Source: Nitrospirota bacterium (GTDB taxonomy: Bacteria > Nitrospirota_A > Leptospirillia > Leptospirillales > Leptospirillaceae). From it: DNA of 64,000 bases. Under the pieces are notes generated by a model, which ran no database searches, was not told the origin of the DNA, and saw only the letters and a program-made list of their open reading frames with translations. Shown piece by piece: positions 16,882-24,412 of this stretch (its first letter is position 1; every line of letters starts with the position of its first letter). The stretch spans positions 10,675 through 74,674 of the forward strand of contig JAKAAM010000001.1 of NCBI GenBank assembly GCA_021802325.1. The letters are read 5' to 3'. Made by a program: the position numbers and the translations under genes.

Positions 16882-17457
16882 GTGGATCACAGCAAGTTGA
16901 AAGTGTCTCTCAGAGAAAAAAACGGAAAAGGTGTGGCACGGTCACTCAGGCGATCCGGTCATATCCCGGCGGTTGTTTACGGGGGCGGGAAATCACGGGC
17001 TCTTTCGGCTTCCCTGAAGGATGTGGAGAAGGCCTTGCACACCCATGCTGGAAAGAATGCCCTGTTTGATCTCGAAATACACGGAGGCCCAGAGGTTCAT
17101 AAGGCCTTGACTCTCGTCCGGGATATCCAAAGGGATCCGATTACCGGAACGATTCTCCATCTGGACTTTTATGAAGTTTCAGAAAAGGCGAGGGTGCGGA
17201 ACAAGGTTCCTCTTGAAGTGATCGGAGATACGCCCGCCGGGGTTAAAAAAGGCGGGATCCTGGATTTTGTGATGAGGGAACTCCATATCGAATGTCTCTC
17301 GTTCCAGATGCCGGACCATATCAAGGTGGACGTTTCGGGGCTCGATATCAATCAGACCCTTCATGTGAGGGAAATTTCGCTTCCTCCTGGGGTCACAGTC
17401 CTTGATGACGGAAATTCCGTGGCCGTGCATGTCATTCCGCCGAAGGCCGAAGCCTGA
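16882..17457 (+). CDS. rplY: 50S ribosomal protein L25/CTC
   Basis: L25 binds 5S rRNA in the large subunit. The 191-residue product is the longer Ctc form: an N-terminal L25 domain (about 1-95, 'G-K-G-V-A-R-S-L-R-R-S-G-x-I-P-A-V-V-Y-G') and a C-terminal TL5-type beta domain (about 100-185). The start is GTG at 16882 after AAGGAGGT, a very strong ribosome-binding site. It sits between prs and pth, the most conserved order for this gene, and shares a transcript with both by spacing. No unusual residues noticed. Confidence 0.95.
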   Translation: MDHSKLKVSLREKNGKGVARSLRRSGHIPAVVYGGGKSRALSASLKDVEKALHTHAGKNALFDLEIHGGPEVHKALTLVRDIQRDPITGTILHLDFYEVSEKARVRNKVPLEVIGDTPAGVKKGGILDFVMRELHIECLSFQMPDHIKVDVSGLDINQTLHVREISLPPGVTVLDDGNSVAVHVIPPKAEA

Positions 17458-17507
17458 TCCGACGACTCTTTTCATCACTGGCTTGATCAGGGTGTGGAGG
17501 TGGTTTC

Positions 17508-18053
17508 TTGCCTTTGGTGATCATCGGGCTTGGAAACCCTGGGCCGGAGTATTCGGGAACCCGTCACAATGTCGGAAAGAGGCTTCTTGATTTTTTGTCT
17601 GAAAAATATGCCATTCCTTTGGACAAAAAACAGGCTGACTTTCAATTTGGAGAGGGTTTGTGGCGAGACCGTCGCCTCCTGCTCGTATTTCCGATGACCT
17701 TCATGAATCTGAGCGGGAAAGTGGTTCCCTGGCTTCGGATGAAGGGGGCCGGAGACTTCTCCCGGTGGTTGTTGCTCCACGATGACCTTGACACCCCTTT
17801 CGGAATGGTTCGTTTTCGTGAAAAAGGTGGAGCCGGGGGGCAGCGTGGTGTCGAATCGATTCTGAGCTCGGCCGCTTCTAAGGAAATCTCCCGAATCAAG
17901 GTCGGGATTGGAAGACCCCCCTATGTGGGGGCGGATATCAGCGGATATGTCCTTTCCCCGTTTTCTAAAGAAGAAAGAGAACGGCTTCCATTTTTATTCG
18001 AGAATGCTTTGGCATTGACCGAAAAATGGCTGATGTCCAGAGACGGGAATTGA
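17508..18053 (+). CDS. pth: Peptidyl-tRNA hydrolase
   Basis: Pth releases tRNA from prematurely dropped peptidyl-tRNA. The 181-residue protein has 'I-I-G-L-G-N-P-G-P-E-Y-x-x-T-R-H-N-V-G' at the N-terminus, including the conserved Asn and catalytic His of 'R-H-N-V-G'. 'P-x-T-F-M-N-L-S-G' and 'L-L-H-D-D-L-D-x-P-x-G' follow, then 'G-G-A-G-G-Q-R-G', where the usual motif is G-G-x-x-G-H-N-G: Gln-Arg replaces His-Asn. The start is TTG at 17508; an in-frame alternative is not obvious. It is preceded by rplY and followed by ychF 13 bases later. The overall call is firm. Confidence 0.94.
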   Translation: MPLVIIGLGNPGPEYSGTRHNVGKRLLDFLSEKYAIPLDKKQADFQFGEGLWRDRRLLLVFPMTFMNLSGKVVPWLRMKGAGDFSRWLLLHDDLDTPFGMVRFREKGGAGGQRGVESILSSAASKEISRIKVGIGRPPYVGADISGYVLSPFSKEERERLPFLFENALALTEKWLMSRDGN

Positions 18054-18066
18054 AGAAGGGGATTCT

Positions 18067-19161
18067 GTGGGGCTTTCCTGCGGCATAGTGGGGCTTCCGA
18101 ATGTCGGAAAGTCGACGCTTTTCAATGCGTTGACGGCGGCATCCGTCCCGGTTGCCAATTATCCTTTTTGTACGATCGATCCGCATTCCGGGATCGTTCC
18201 TGTGCCCGACAAAAGGCTTGACCGCCTGGCGGAACTGTACAGTCCGAAGAAGGTGACGCCAGCTACGGTGGAATTTGTCGATATCGCCGGACTTGTCAAA
18301 GGTGCGAGTCAGGGAGAAGGCTTGGGCAACCAGTTTCTGGGGCACATACGGTCCGTGGACCTCATCGTCCATGTTCTCCGAGGGTTTCAGGACGGAGAGA
18401 TCACACATGTCCATGGTGAAATCAATCCAGTCTCGGATCTCGAAGTCATCGAAACGGAACTCCTCCTGGCGGACTTGTCTTCTCTAACGCTCCGGTTGCC
18501 GAAGCTGGAAAAGCAGTGGAAGTCGGAAGGCAAGGATTCCGAAGCCCAGAGAGCCCTTTTCACGACGATCCTGAAGGGCCTTGAGGAAGGGCGTCCTGGT
18601 CGGGAGATCCCTTCGGAGCCGTCGTTGGAGATCTTTCGGCGAAGCTTGGGCCTCCTGACAGACAAACCTGCCTTGTATGTCGCGAATGTTTCCGAAGGAG
18701 AATTCCAGCATCCTTCGGAAAGGGTCAAAATGCTTGAAAAGGCGATTGCAGGAAGGGGTGCCTCCCTGATTCCTATTTGTGCAAAATGGGAAGCCGAAAT
18801 TGCTGAACTGCCGCCCCAGGAAAGAGCAGCCTTTCTCGAAGGATTGGGTCTGGAAAGTTCAGGGCTGGACCGGTTGGCCTTCGAAGGATACCGGTCTTTG
18901 GGCCTGGTGACCTTCCTGACCGCCGGGGAGATGGAAGTTCGGGCCTGGCCAGTTCTGAAAGGAACGACAGCTCCCAGAGCCGCTTCGGAAATCCATTCGG
19001 ATATCGAGCGCGGGTTCATTCGGGCCGAGGTGATGAGGTATGAGGATCTTGATCGGCTCGGTTCTGAAAAAATCGTCAAAGAGAAGGGACTTCTGCGCCT
19101 TGAGGGCAAGGAGTACATCATTCAGGACGGAGATGTGGTCTATTTCCGTTTTCATGTCTAG
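18067..19161 (+). CDS. ychF: Ribosome-binding ATPase YchF
   Basis: YchF/OLA1 is an Obg-family P-loop ATPase that binds ribosomes and takes part in stress control. The 364-residue sequence has G1 'G-L-P-N-V-G-K-S-T-L-F', 'Y-P-F-C-T-I-D' in switch I, 'D-I-A-G-L-V-K-G-A-S-x-G-E-G-L-G-N-x-F-L' in switch II, and the C-terminal TGS domain with 'R-A-W-P-V-L-K-G-T-T-A'. Length is standard. The start is GTG at 18067, giving the usual M-G-L-S-C-G-I-V-G-L-P beginning. It lies directly after pth and 22 bases before rpsF. Confidence 0.96.
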   Translation: MGLSCGIVGLPNVGKSTLFNALTAASVPVANYPFCTIDPHSGIVPVPDKRLDRLAELYSPKKVTPATVEFVDIAGLVKGASQGEGLGNQFLGHIRSVDLIVHVLRGFQDGEITHVHGEINPVSDLEVIETELLLADLSSLTLRLPKLEKQWKSEGKDSEAQRALFTTILKGLEEGRPGREIPSEPSLEIFRRSLGLLTDKPALYVANVSEGEFQHPSERVKMLEKAIAGRGASLIPICAKWEAEIAELPPQERAAFLEGLGLESSGLDRLAFEGYRSLGLVTFLTAGEMEVRAWPVLKGTTAPRAASEIHSDIERGFIRAEVMRYEDLDRLGSEKIVKEKGLLRLEGKEYIIQDGDVVYFRFHV

Positions 19162-19183
19162 ATCAATCGAGAGGTGAATTCCA

Positions 19184-19567
19184 ATGAATTTTTATGAATG
19201 CGTCCTGTTGTTGAAGCCAACCCTTTCCGACGAAGAGTCCGCTGCGGTGGTCGGAAAGTTTGAGAAAATCGTCGGGGACAAAAACGGAACCGTCCATGCC
19301 ACCCAGCGGCTTGGCAAGAAAAAGCTGGCTTATGAGCTGAAAAAGGAACGGAAAGCCGAATATGTTATTCTTTATATCGAACTTCCCAATGCCTCGGACG
19401 AGCTCGAGCTCGAGCGCAATGCCCGTCTCGATGAGAGGGTGCTTAAGTCAATGATTTTAAAAAGGAAAAAACTCGTTGTTCCCCCCACCGAAGGACATGC
19501 CGAACATCCTGCCGGGGCGGAATCCACGACCGAGGGTGCGGTATCGGTTGAAGGAGCGGCCATTTGA
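19184..19567 (+). CDS. rpsF: 30S ribosomal protein S6
   Basis: S6 binds S18 on the small-subunit platform. The 127-residue product starts with 'M-N-F-Y-E-C-V-L-L-L-K-P' and contains 'L-G-K-K-K-L-A-Y-E-L-K-K-x-R-K-A-x-Y' in the usual place. The last ~30 residues are acidic, Ala/Glu-rich and variable, as in other species. It leads rpsF-ssb-rpsR, the standard operon. The stop overlaps the ssb start by four bases. AGAGGTG is upstream of the ATG. Autoregulation by an S6:S18-binding RNA is known in some species, but I did not identify that element here. Confidence 0.95.
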   Translation: MNFYECVLLLKPTLSDEESAAVVGKFEKIVGDKNGTVHATQRLGKKKLAYELKKERKAEYVILYIELPNASDELELERNARLDERVLKSMILKRKKLVVPPTEGHAEHPAGAESTTEGAVSVEGAAI

Positions 19568-19992
19568 GCAGTTATAACAAGGTGATTCTTATGGGCAATC
19601 TGACCAGGGACCCAGAAATGCGGGTCACAGGGGGAGGAATGTCCGTTGGAACCTTCACTCTCGCGATCAACAATCGCGTGAGGGGAAACGATGAAAAAGA
19701 AGATGTCAGCTTCATCGATTGTGTTGCCTTCGGAAAACAGGCTGATTTTGCCAAGGAATATCTTGGGAAGGGAATGCCGATTCTGATCGAAGGCCGTCTT
19801 CAGCAAAACCGTTGGGAACAGGAAGGTCAGAAGCGTTCGAAGATCGAGGTCATCATCCAGACTTTGACCTTTGTGGGCCCGCCCAAGCGTTCATCGGGCT
19901 CCGGCTCCGATATGACACACCGTCAGGAATCCTATCCGGATCCTGGTGCGGATCTGCTCATGGGACAGGGAGAATCAGACATCCCTTTTTAA
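19564..19992 (+). CDS. ssb: Single-stranded DNA-binding protein
   Basis: SSB coats single-stranded DNA in replication and repair. The 142-residue protein has the OB-fold opening 'Y-N-K-V-I-L-M-G-N-L-T-R-D-P-E-x-R', the internal 'K-G-M-P-I-L-I-E-G-R-L-Q' and 'W-E-Q-E-G-Q-K-R-S-K-x-E-V'. It ends with a short acidic tip 'S-D-I-P-F' used to recruit partner proteins. Length is on the short side but complete. The start is TTG at 19564, overlapping the S6 stop, with AAGGAG 7 bases upstream. It is placed between rpsF and rpsR as expected. Confidence 0.96.
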   Translation: MSSYNKVILMGNLTRDPEMRVTGGGMSVGTFTLAINNRVRGNDEKEDVSFIDCVAFGKQADFAKEYLGKGMPILIEGRLQQNRWEQEGQKRSKIEVIIQTLTFVGPPKRSSGSGSDMTHRQESYPDPGADLLMGQGESDIPF

Positions 19993-20049
19993 TGTGATTA
20001 TCATGAAGAATATTAACAGCATTCAGCTCAAATGAAAGGAAATACACGC

Positions 20050-20280
20050 ATGGCAGGTCAGGCTCGCTCTTTCCAGAGAAAGAAAGTATGCCGTTTTTGC
20101 ACAGAAGATCTTCTTATCGACTTCAAGGATCAGGTCACGCTCCACTCCTACCTGACCGAGAGGGGAAAAATTCTTCCCCGAAGACTGACTGGAACCTGCT
20201 CCCATCATCAGAGGGCGGTCTCTAAGGCGATCAAGCAGGCCAGAAATGTTGCATTTCTTGCCTTTGCCGAGGAAAGCTGA
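20050..20280 (+). CDS. rpsR: 30S ribosomal protein S18
   Basis: S18 is a small basic protein of the 30S platform. The 76-residue product contains the family signature 'R-K-K-V-C-R-F-C' (a Cys pair typical of the zinc-type form), 'I-D-F-K-D', 'L-x-x-Y-L-T-E-R-G-K-I-L-P-R-R-x-T-G-T' and 'H-Q-R-x-x-x-x-A-I-K-x-A-R'. ATG 20050 is chosen because AAAGGA ends 9 bases before it; ATG 20032 lacks a site and adds a non-conserved extension. The downstream membrane gene may begin inside its last codons. No rplI follows, unlike many rpsF operons. Confidence 0.95.
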   Translation: MAGQARSFQRKKVCRFCTEDLLIDFKDQVTLHSYLTERGKILPRRLTGTCSHHQRAVSKAIKQARNVAFLAFAEES

Positions 20281-21433
20281 GCTGAACACTCCCTTTCCCG
20301 TCGGAGTTTTCCTGTCGACGGTGTCTTTTTCAACGGCACTCTATCTCTCCCTGCTAGCCCTTCCCCGGGTCGGCATTCTTGTCGCCATGTTTTCCGGTGT
20401 TCCTCTCGTGCTGGCCCAGATTCAGTTCCCGGCCCAGCTTCTGGGCACTGGCGCCATGATCACGTCAGGAGGGCTGATCTTTCTATTGGGATCGCTTCTT
20501 CATAATCCCATGCCGGGCCTTCAGGTTCTGATCTATATCGGATGGTGTGGCCTTCCGGCTCTCCTGACAGCAGAACTGTTGCGTCGACAGGTGCGTATCC
20601 TTCCGATGCTTTTCTCGACCTCCTTCCAGATCCTTTTTTTCCTCGGGGGAATCGGTCTTTTCTTGTACATGAAAACCCATGGACAGATCTGGACCGGGTT
20701 CGCCCAGACGATTCACGGGGCACTCGATGTCGTGATGAATGCGGCCATAAAGAATTCCCAAACAACCCTGACCCCCTCGGATCAGGCCCGGGTTTTGGGC
20801 CTCGAACCCCTCATATACCGAGCCTTCATTGCCCTTCTTCCCGGTGTCTTGTCGAGTCTCGCACTCCTGACAGCCGTGACTGTATGGGCCACGACAGTCG
20901 GAATTCTTGAAAGCCGGAATCTTTCTTCGGGAGTTCTAGGAATCGATCGGTGGGTTCTTCCCGATCCCGTCATTTTTGCCTTGATCGCGTCCATGGCACT
21001 GCTCCTGATACCCTCTTTCGAAATCCGGGTACTAGGAACCAATCTCGTCATGGTTCTGGGGGTTCTTTATGTAGGACAAGGGGCAGGGGTTTTGTTAAGC
21101 TATGTAAGGAAGAGACGTCTGGGGGCATGGTTTTGGCTTGTATCGGGGGTCTTTATCCTGATCCAGCCAATGTTCCTCATGATTCTGGGCATTGTCGGGA
21201 TTATCGATATCTGGGCAGATTTTCGTCAGCTCAGGGGAAAGTCGCCTGGAGGGGACGGATCGAATGAAAAAGGGCGTTTTGTGGAAAAGAAGCTGGACGA
21301 CCTTTCTGACGGGGACGGGAGCCATCGCTACTCTTTTCGCACTCTCCGCCTGCGTATCCCCCTCCGGGGCTCCCGTCTCATGGGGCCATTCCGGAGGGGA
21401 GGTCGTCTCCAGGGAGCGATTCGGGCAGCCTGA
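20246..21433 (+). CDS. DUF2232 (YybS-like) membrane protein with odd C-terminal extension
   Basis: The 395-residue frame encodes a polytopic protein with about eight hydrophobic helices between residues 15 and 330, matching DUF2232/YybS proteins often found next to rpsR. Function is unknown. The last ~56 residues (from 21264 on) lie inside the rlpA gene in another frame, are Arg-rich and resemble frame-shadow rather than designed sequence. In a third frame a TGA at 21265-21267 would give a standard ATGA overlap with rlpA, so a small indel is possible. The start is uncertain: ATG 20246 overlaps rpsR by 35 bases and lacks a clear ribosome-binding site. Confidence 0.7.
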   Translation: MLHFLPLPRKAELNTPFPVGVFLSTVSFSTALYLSLLALPRVGILVAMFSGVPLVLAQIQFPAQLLGTGAMITSGGLIFLLGSLLHNPMPGLQVLIYIGWCGLPALLTAELLRRQVRILPMLFSTSFQILFFLGGIGLFLYMKTHGQIWTGFAQTIHGALDVVMNAAIKNSQTTLTPSDQARVLGLEPLIYRAFIALLPGVLSSLALLTAVTVWATTVGILESRNLSSGVLGIDRWVLPDPVIFALIASMALLLIPSFEIRVLGTNLVMVLGVLYVGQGAGVLLSYVRKRRLGAWFWLVSGVFILIQPMFLMILGIVGIIDIWADFRQLRGKSPGGDGSNEKGRFVEKKLDDLSDGDGSHRYSFRTLRLRIPLRGSRLMGPFRRGGRLQGAIRAA

Positions 21434-22007
21434 CTTTTCCGTTGTCGAAGGGAAAGTCGGAATGACGGAGGTCGGACGAGCCTCCTGGTATGGCCCAACA
21501 TTTTATGGAAAACGAACGGCAAGCGGATCGATTTTTCGTAAACACGCTTTGACGGCCGCCCATCGCACCCTTCCATTGGGCTCGACCGTCAGAGTGACCA
21601 ATTTGGCCAATGGCCGCTCGGTCGATGTTTTAATCAATGATCGGGGTCCCTTTGTTTCGGGACGGATCATCGACCTCTCCTGGGAGGCCGCCAACCGCCT
21701 TGAAATCATTGGTCCCGGAACGGGTCTGGTCAAATTGACCGTTCTCTCGGTTCCAGGGGGGCGAGGAACGGGGCCAGAAAGCCATTACTCGATTCAGGTC
21801 GCCTCTTTTTCGAGCTACGACAAGGCTCTGAGCTACAGAAAAAAGCTGAGAGGATATGACCACATAAGAATACAACGGGCGCATTTCGGCGGTCAGCCGA
21901 TTTTTCGCGTGCAGGTCGGCCATTTTACGGATCCGCAAAGGGCCCGTTCAGTTGCCCGGGAGGTGAAGGCGAACCTCGGGAGTGCCTTCATCGTTGAGGT
22001 GGACTAA
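21264..22007 (+). CDS. rlpA: Septal ring lytic transglycosylase RlpA-like lipoprotein
   Basis: RlpA proteins are outer-membrane lipoproteins that bind, and in some species cleave, peptidoglycan strands lacking stem peptides at division sites. The 247-residue product has a lipobox 'A-L-S-A-C' with Cys30. The double-psi beta-barrel follows at ~75-165 ('G-R-A-S-W-Y-G-P-x-F-Y-G-K-R-T-A-S-G', 'L-T-A-A-H-R-T-L-P-L-G', 'V-x-I-N-D-R-G-P-F'). A C-terminal SPOR domain (~175-245) binds denuded glycan. All three parts are intact. The start ATG 21264 has GGAGGGG 9 bases upstream. It overlaps the preceding membrane gene by 170 bases. Confidence 0.92.
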   Translation: MKKGVLWKRSWTTFLTGTGAIATLFALSACVSPSGAPVSWGHSGGEVVSRERFGQPDFSVVEGKVGMTEVGRASWYGPTFYGKRTASGSIFRKHALTAAHRTLPLGSTVRVTNLANGRSVDVLINDRGPFVSGRIIDLSWEAANRLEIIGPGTGLVKLTVLSVPGGRGTGPESHYSIQVASFSSYDKALSYRKKLRGYDHIRIQRAHFGGQPIFRVQVGHFTDPQRARSVAREVKANLGSAFIVEVD

Positions 22008-22039
22008 ACGTTTTAACCATTAATCGAAAAGGATGAAGA

Positions 22040-22243
22040 ATGTCGGAAGCAAAAATTGAAAAGCTGGGAAAAAGGCTGACTCTTACAAAGGAAATGCTTC
22101 AGAAAAAGAAATCGGAAGTTTCGTCCGAGAACCGGAAGGCTGACTCAGAGCTCCGGCGTCTCAAGCGGATTGTCCGGAGGGTTGCCAACAAGAGACGACG
22201 GCTGTCTCCTCCCGCTGAAGGTGCTTCCTCGAAAGAGAGCTGA
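22040..22243 (+). CDS. Small basic coiled-coil hypothetical protein
   Basis: This 67-residue, very Lys/Arg-rich protein has a predicted helix/coiled coil from about residue 3 to 55 and a Ser/Pro tail. I do not recognise it. The ATG is preceded by AAAAGGA. It lies 32 bases after rlpA and 2 bases before the next small gene, so it is probably co-transcribed with both. The composition would suit nucleic-acid or ribosome association, but nothing in the sequence proves it. A good start site and tight spacing argue that it is real. Confidence 0.6.
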   Translation: MSEAKIEKLGKRLTLTKEMLQKKKSEVSSENRKADSELRRLKRIVRRVANKRRRLSPPAEGASSKES

Positions 22244-22245
22244 CG

Positions 22246-22413
22246 ATGGCAATGATCTGGGAATATCGCGTTGCACCCATCAGTCGGGAGCAGATTGAGA
22301 ACCAGCTTAATTTCCTGGGTGAGGAAGGGTGGGAACTCGTGCAGATCGTTGTCATGAACAATCCGGAGATCCCTTATCAGGGATTCTTCAAAAGAATCCA
22401 GAGCACCCGGTAA
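22246..22413 (+). CDS. DUF4177-like small protein
   Basis: This 55-residue frame starts with ATG at 22246 and stops with TAA at 22411-22413. It has the pattern of DUF4177 proteins: an initial 'W-E-Y-R-V' strand, a helix leading into 'L-G-E-E-G-W-E-L-V', and a final 'G-F-F-K-R' strand. Function of the family is unknown. It begins two bases after the stop of the small basic protein. It faces a minus-strand gene whose end is 13 bases away. The conserved G-x-E-G-W-E-L-V core makes it a real gene despite its size. Confidence 0.75.
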   Translation: MAMIWEYRVAPISREQIENQLNFLGEEGWELVQIVVMNNPEIPYQGFFKRIQSTR

Positions 22414-22426
22414 TCTTCAGGAAATC

Positions 22427-22879
22427 CTATTGTGAGTTTTTGAGGATGAGGGACCGGATTTTCTGATCGGCGTCGTTGAGTCCCTTGATGGCATCCTTGT
22501 CGAGATGGTTCAGCTTTTCTGAGGCCTGGTCGAGTGTTTGGGACAGCGACGTAATTTCTGCCGGGGAAATCCGGTTTCCCGGGGCTCCCTTGAGAAACTT
22601 TTTTGCGGAGTCAACGGCGATTCGGGCCTGTCCGAAATTCTGGTCGAGCGCATCGTGAACCGCCGTTTCGATGCTCGTTTCCGCCATATGGAGATCCAGG
22701 GAGCGATGGAGTCTCTGGTAGGACTGGCTGAAGTTCTTTCCCTGCTCGTTCAGTTGCAGCTTGAGGTTGTCCATCTGGGATTTGAGGTCATTGACTTGGG
22801 ATCCGTTTTCTTTTTTTCCCATGGAATAGGCGATGGCAATGGTGATGACGATCGCCATCACGATCAACAGATTTTTCAT
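22427..22879 (-). CDS. Hypothetical membrane-anchored coiled-coil protein
   Basis: The 150-residue product has a hydrophobic N-terminal helix (about residues 3-19) acting as anchor or uncleaved signal, and a long helical region with heptad-like Leu/Ala spacing (about 30-145). It has no Cys and no catalytic motif. It would be exported to, or face, the periplasm and form a helical bundle or coiled coil. I do not recognise a family. It is a single gene between convergent small plus-strand genes and divergent rimO. A possible ribosome-binding site is AAGGA, just before the ATG on the minus strand. Confidence 0.6.
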   Translation of the reverse strand: MKNLLIVMAIVITIAIAYSMGKKENGSQVNDLKSQMDNLKLQLNEQGKNFSQSYQRLHRSLDLHMAETSIETAVHDALDQNFGQARIAVDSAKKFLKGAPGNRISPAEITSLSQTLDQASEKLNHLDKDAIKGLNDADQKIRSLILKNSQ

Positions 22880-22978
22880 AAATTATTGGTCCTTGAGAAA
22901 ATTGTCAGGAAGTGGCTACATTCGCTTCCCATTGTACCATGTTGGATTTCCCCTTCCTAATGCGGAAGCCGGGAGAAA

Positions 22979-24361
22979 TTGATTGCTGCGGGTGATCGGA
23001 ACGTGAAAAAAAAGATTCAGTGGAAGGAAAAGACGGTCGGAATCGTCAGCCTCGGGTGTCCGAAAAACGCCGCCGATACCGAACGCATGATCAGCGATCT
23101 TTCCGGTCGGGGGTATACCGTGGTGCCCGATCTGGAGGCAGCGGAAATCCTCCTCGTGAACACCTGCAGTTTCGTGACCGACGCCCGGAAAGAATCGGTC
23201 GATACCATCCTGGAGCTTTCCCGGTACAAAGAGGAAGGGAAGGCAAAATATCTGGTCGGGGCGGGTTGCCTGGTCTCCCGATACCGGGACCAGATGGGGG
23301 ATCTCATTCCCGAAATGGATTTGGCGCTGACCACCTTCGATGAGGGACGGCTCGGCGAAATTCTTGACGAGGTGGGTGGGATTGCCCCCTCAGTTCGCCC
23401 CCGTCTGACTTTTCCGCTGGCAGAGTCGCGTTTGACTCCTCCCCACAGGGCCTATGTCAAGGTTTCGGAAGGCTGCGATCATCCTTGCACCTTCTGTTCG
23501 ATTCCCCTCGCCCGGGGAGGGCAGGTCAGCCGCCCACCGGAGGAAATCCTGGCCGAGGTGCGGCACCTTTCCTCTCGCGGGGTAAAGGAGATCACCCTTA
23601 TTGCCCAGGACCTGACACGGTATGGCCATGACCTGGGTCAGACCGATGGCCTGTCCGCTCTCCTCGAAAGGATCGACACGGAGGGAGGCGTTCCCTGGGT
23701 TCGCCTCCTGTATGCGTATCCGACGCTGGTTACGGAGTCTCTTTTGCGGACGATCCGGGAATCCCGGAGCATCCTGCCTTATCTCGACATCCCTCTGCAG
23801 CATGTCGACGAAGGAATCCTGGGGGCTATGAAAAGGCCTGGAAGCCTCGATTTCATGAAAAGGCTGGTCGACCGCATCCGGAACGCCGTTCCGGAAATTG
23901 TCCTGAGAACCACCTTTATCGTGGGCTTCCCCGGTGAAGGGGAGAAGGAGTTTGAAACCCTGCTTCGCTTTGCCGAGTGGGCCCGCTTCGACCATGTCGG
24001 GGTTTTTGCCTTTTCAAGGGAAGAGGGGACGCCCTCCTACGACCTTCCGGGACAGGTCCCCCACAGGACCCGTATGCGCCGGAGAAAGGATCTGATGTCG
24101 CTGTGCGCGACCATCGCCCAGGAGAAGAATCGGATCCTTGAAGGAAAAACCTTGCCGGTATTGATCGAAGGCCTCTCCGAACAGTCGGATCTGGTTCTTG
24201 CCGGACGGATCATGGGAATGGCCCCCGACGGAATTGATGGAGAGGTCCTGATCCTTTCGGGACAAGGCCGTCCGGGAGATATCGTGGATTGTCGGATCGT
24301 AAAAACCCATGCCTATGATCTTGAAGCATGGGAAGTCGGAGTTCCTGAACCGGCAGTTTAA
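22979..24361 (+). CDS. rimO: Ribosomal protein S12 methylthiotransferase RimO
   Basis: RimO adds a methylthio group to an Asp of ribosomal protein S12. The 460-residue sequence has the N-terminal UPF0004 cluster cysteines (Cys27, Cys63, Cys97), the radical SAM C-x3-C-x2-C (Cys166, Cys170, Cys173), and a C-terminal TRAM domain (about 390-455). 'G-C-P-K-N' and 'R-x-x-L-L-Y-A-Y-P' favour RimO over MiaB. The start is uncertain: TTG 22979 is used, but GTG 23003 is also possible and would keep every motif. The upstream gene is divergent, so this is likely a single-gene unit, ending convergent to the chemoreceptor. Confidence 0.92.
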   Translation: MIAAGDRNVKKKIQWKEKTVGIVSLGCPKNAADTERMISDLSGRGYTVVPDLEAAEILLVNTCSFVTDARKESVDTILELSRYKEEGKAKYLVGAGCLVSRYRDQMGDLIPEMDLALTTFDEGRLGEILDEVGGIAPSVRPRLTFPLAESRLTPPHRAYVKVSEGCDHPCTFCSIPLARGGQVSRPPEEILAEVRHLSSRGVKEITLIAQDLTRYGHDLGQTDGLSALLERIDTEGGVPWVRLLYAYPTLVTESLLRTIRESRSILPYLDIPLQHVDEGILGAMKRPGSLDFMKRLVDRIRNAVPEIVLRTTFIVGFPGEGEKEFETLLRFAEWARFDHVGVFAFSREEGTPSYDLPGQVPHRTRMRRRKDLMSLCATIAQEKNRILEGKTLPVLIEGLSEQSDLVLAGRIMGMAPDGIDGEVLILSGQGRPGDIVDCRIVKTHAYDLEAWEVGVPEPAV

Positions 24362-24412
24362 TCGCTCCGACCTTCAAGGGCTTCACCTTCTCCTTTCAAG
24401 AGCCTCCCCTTC

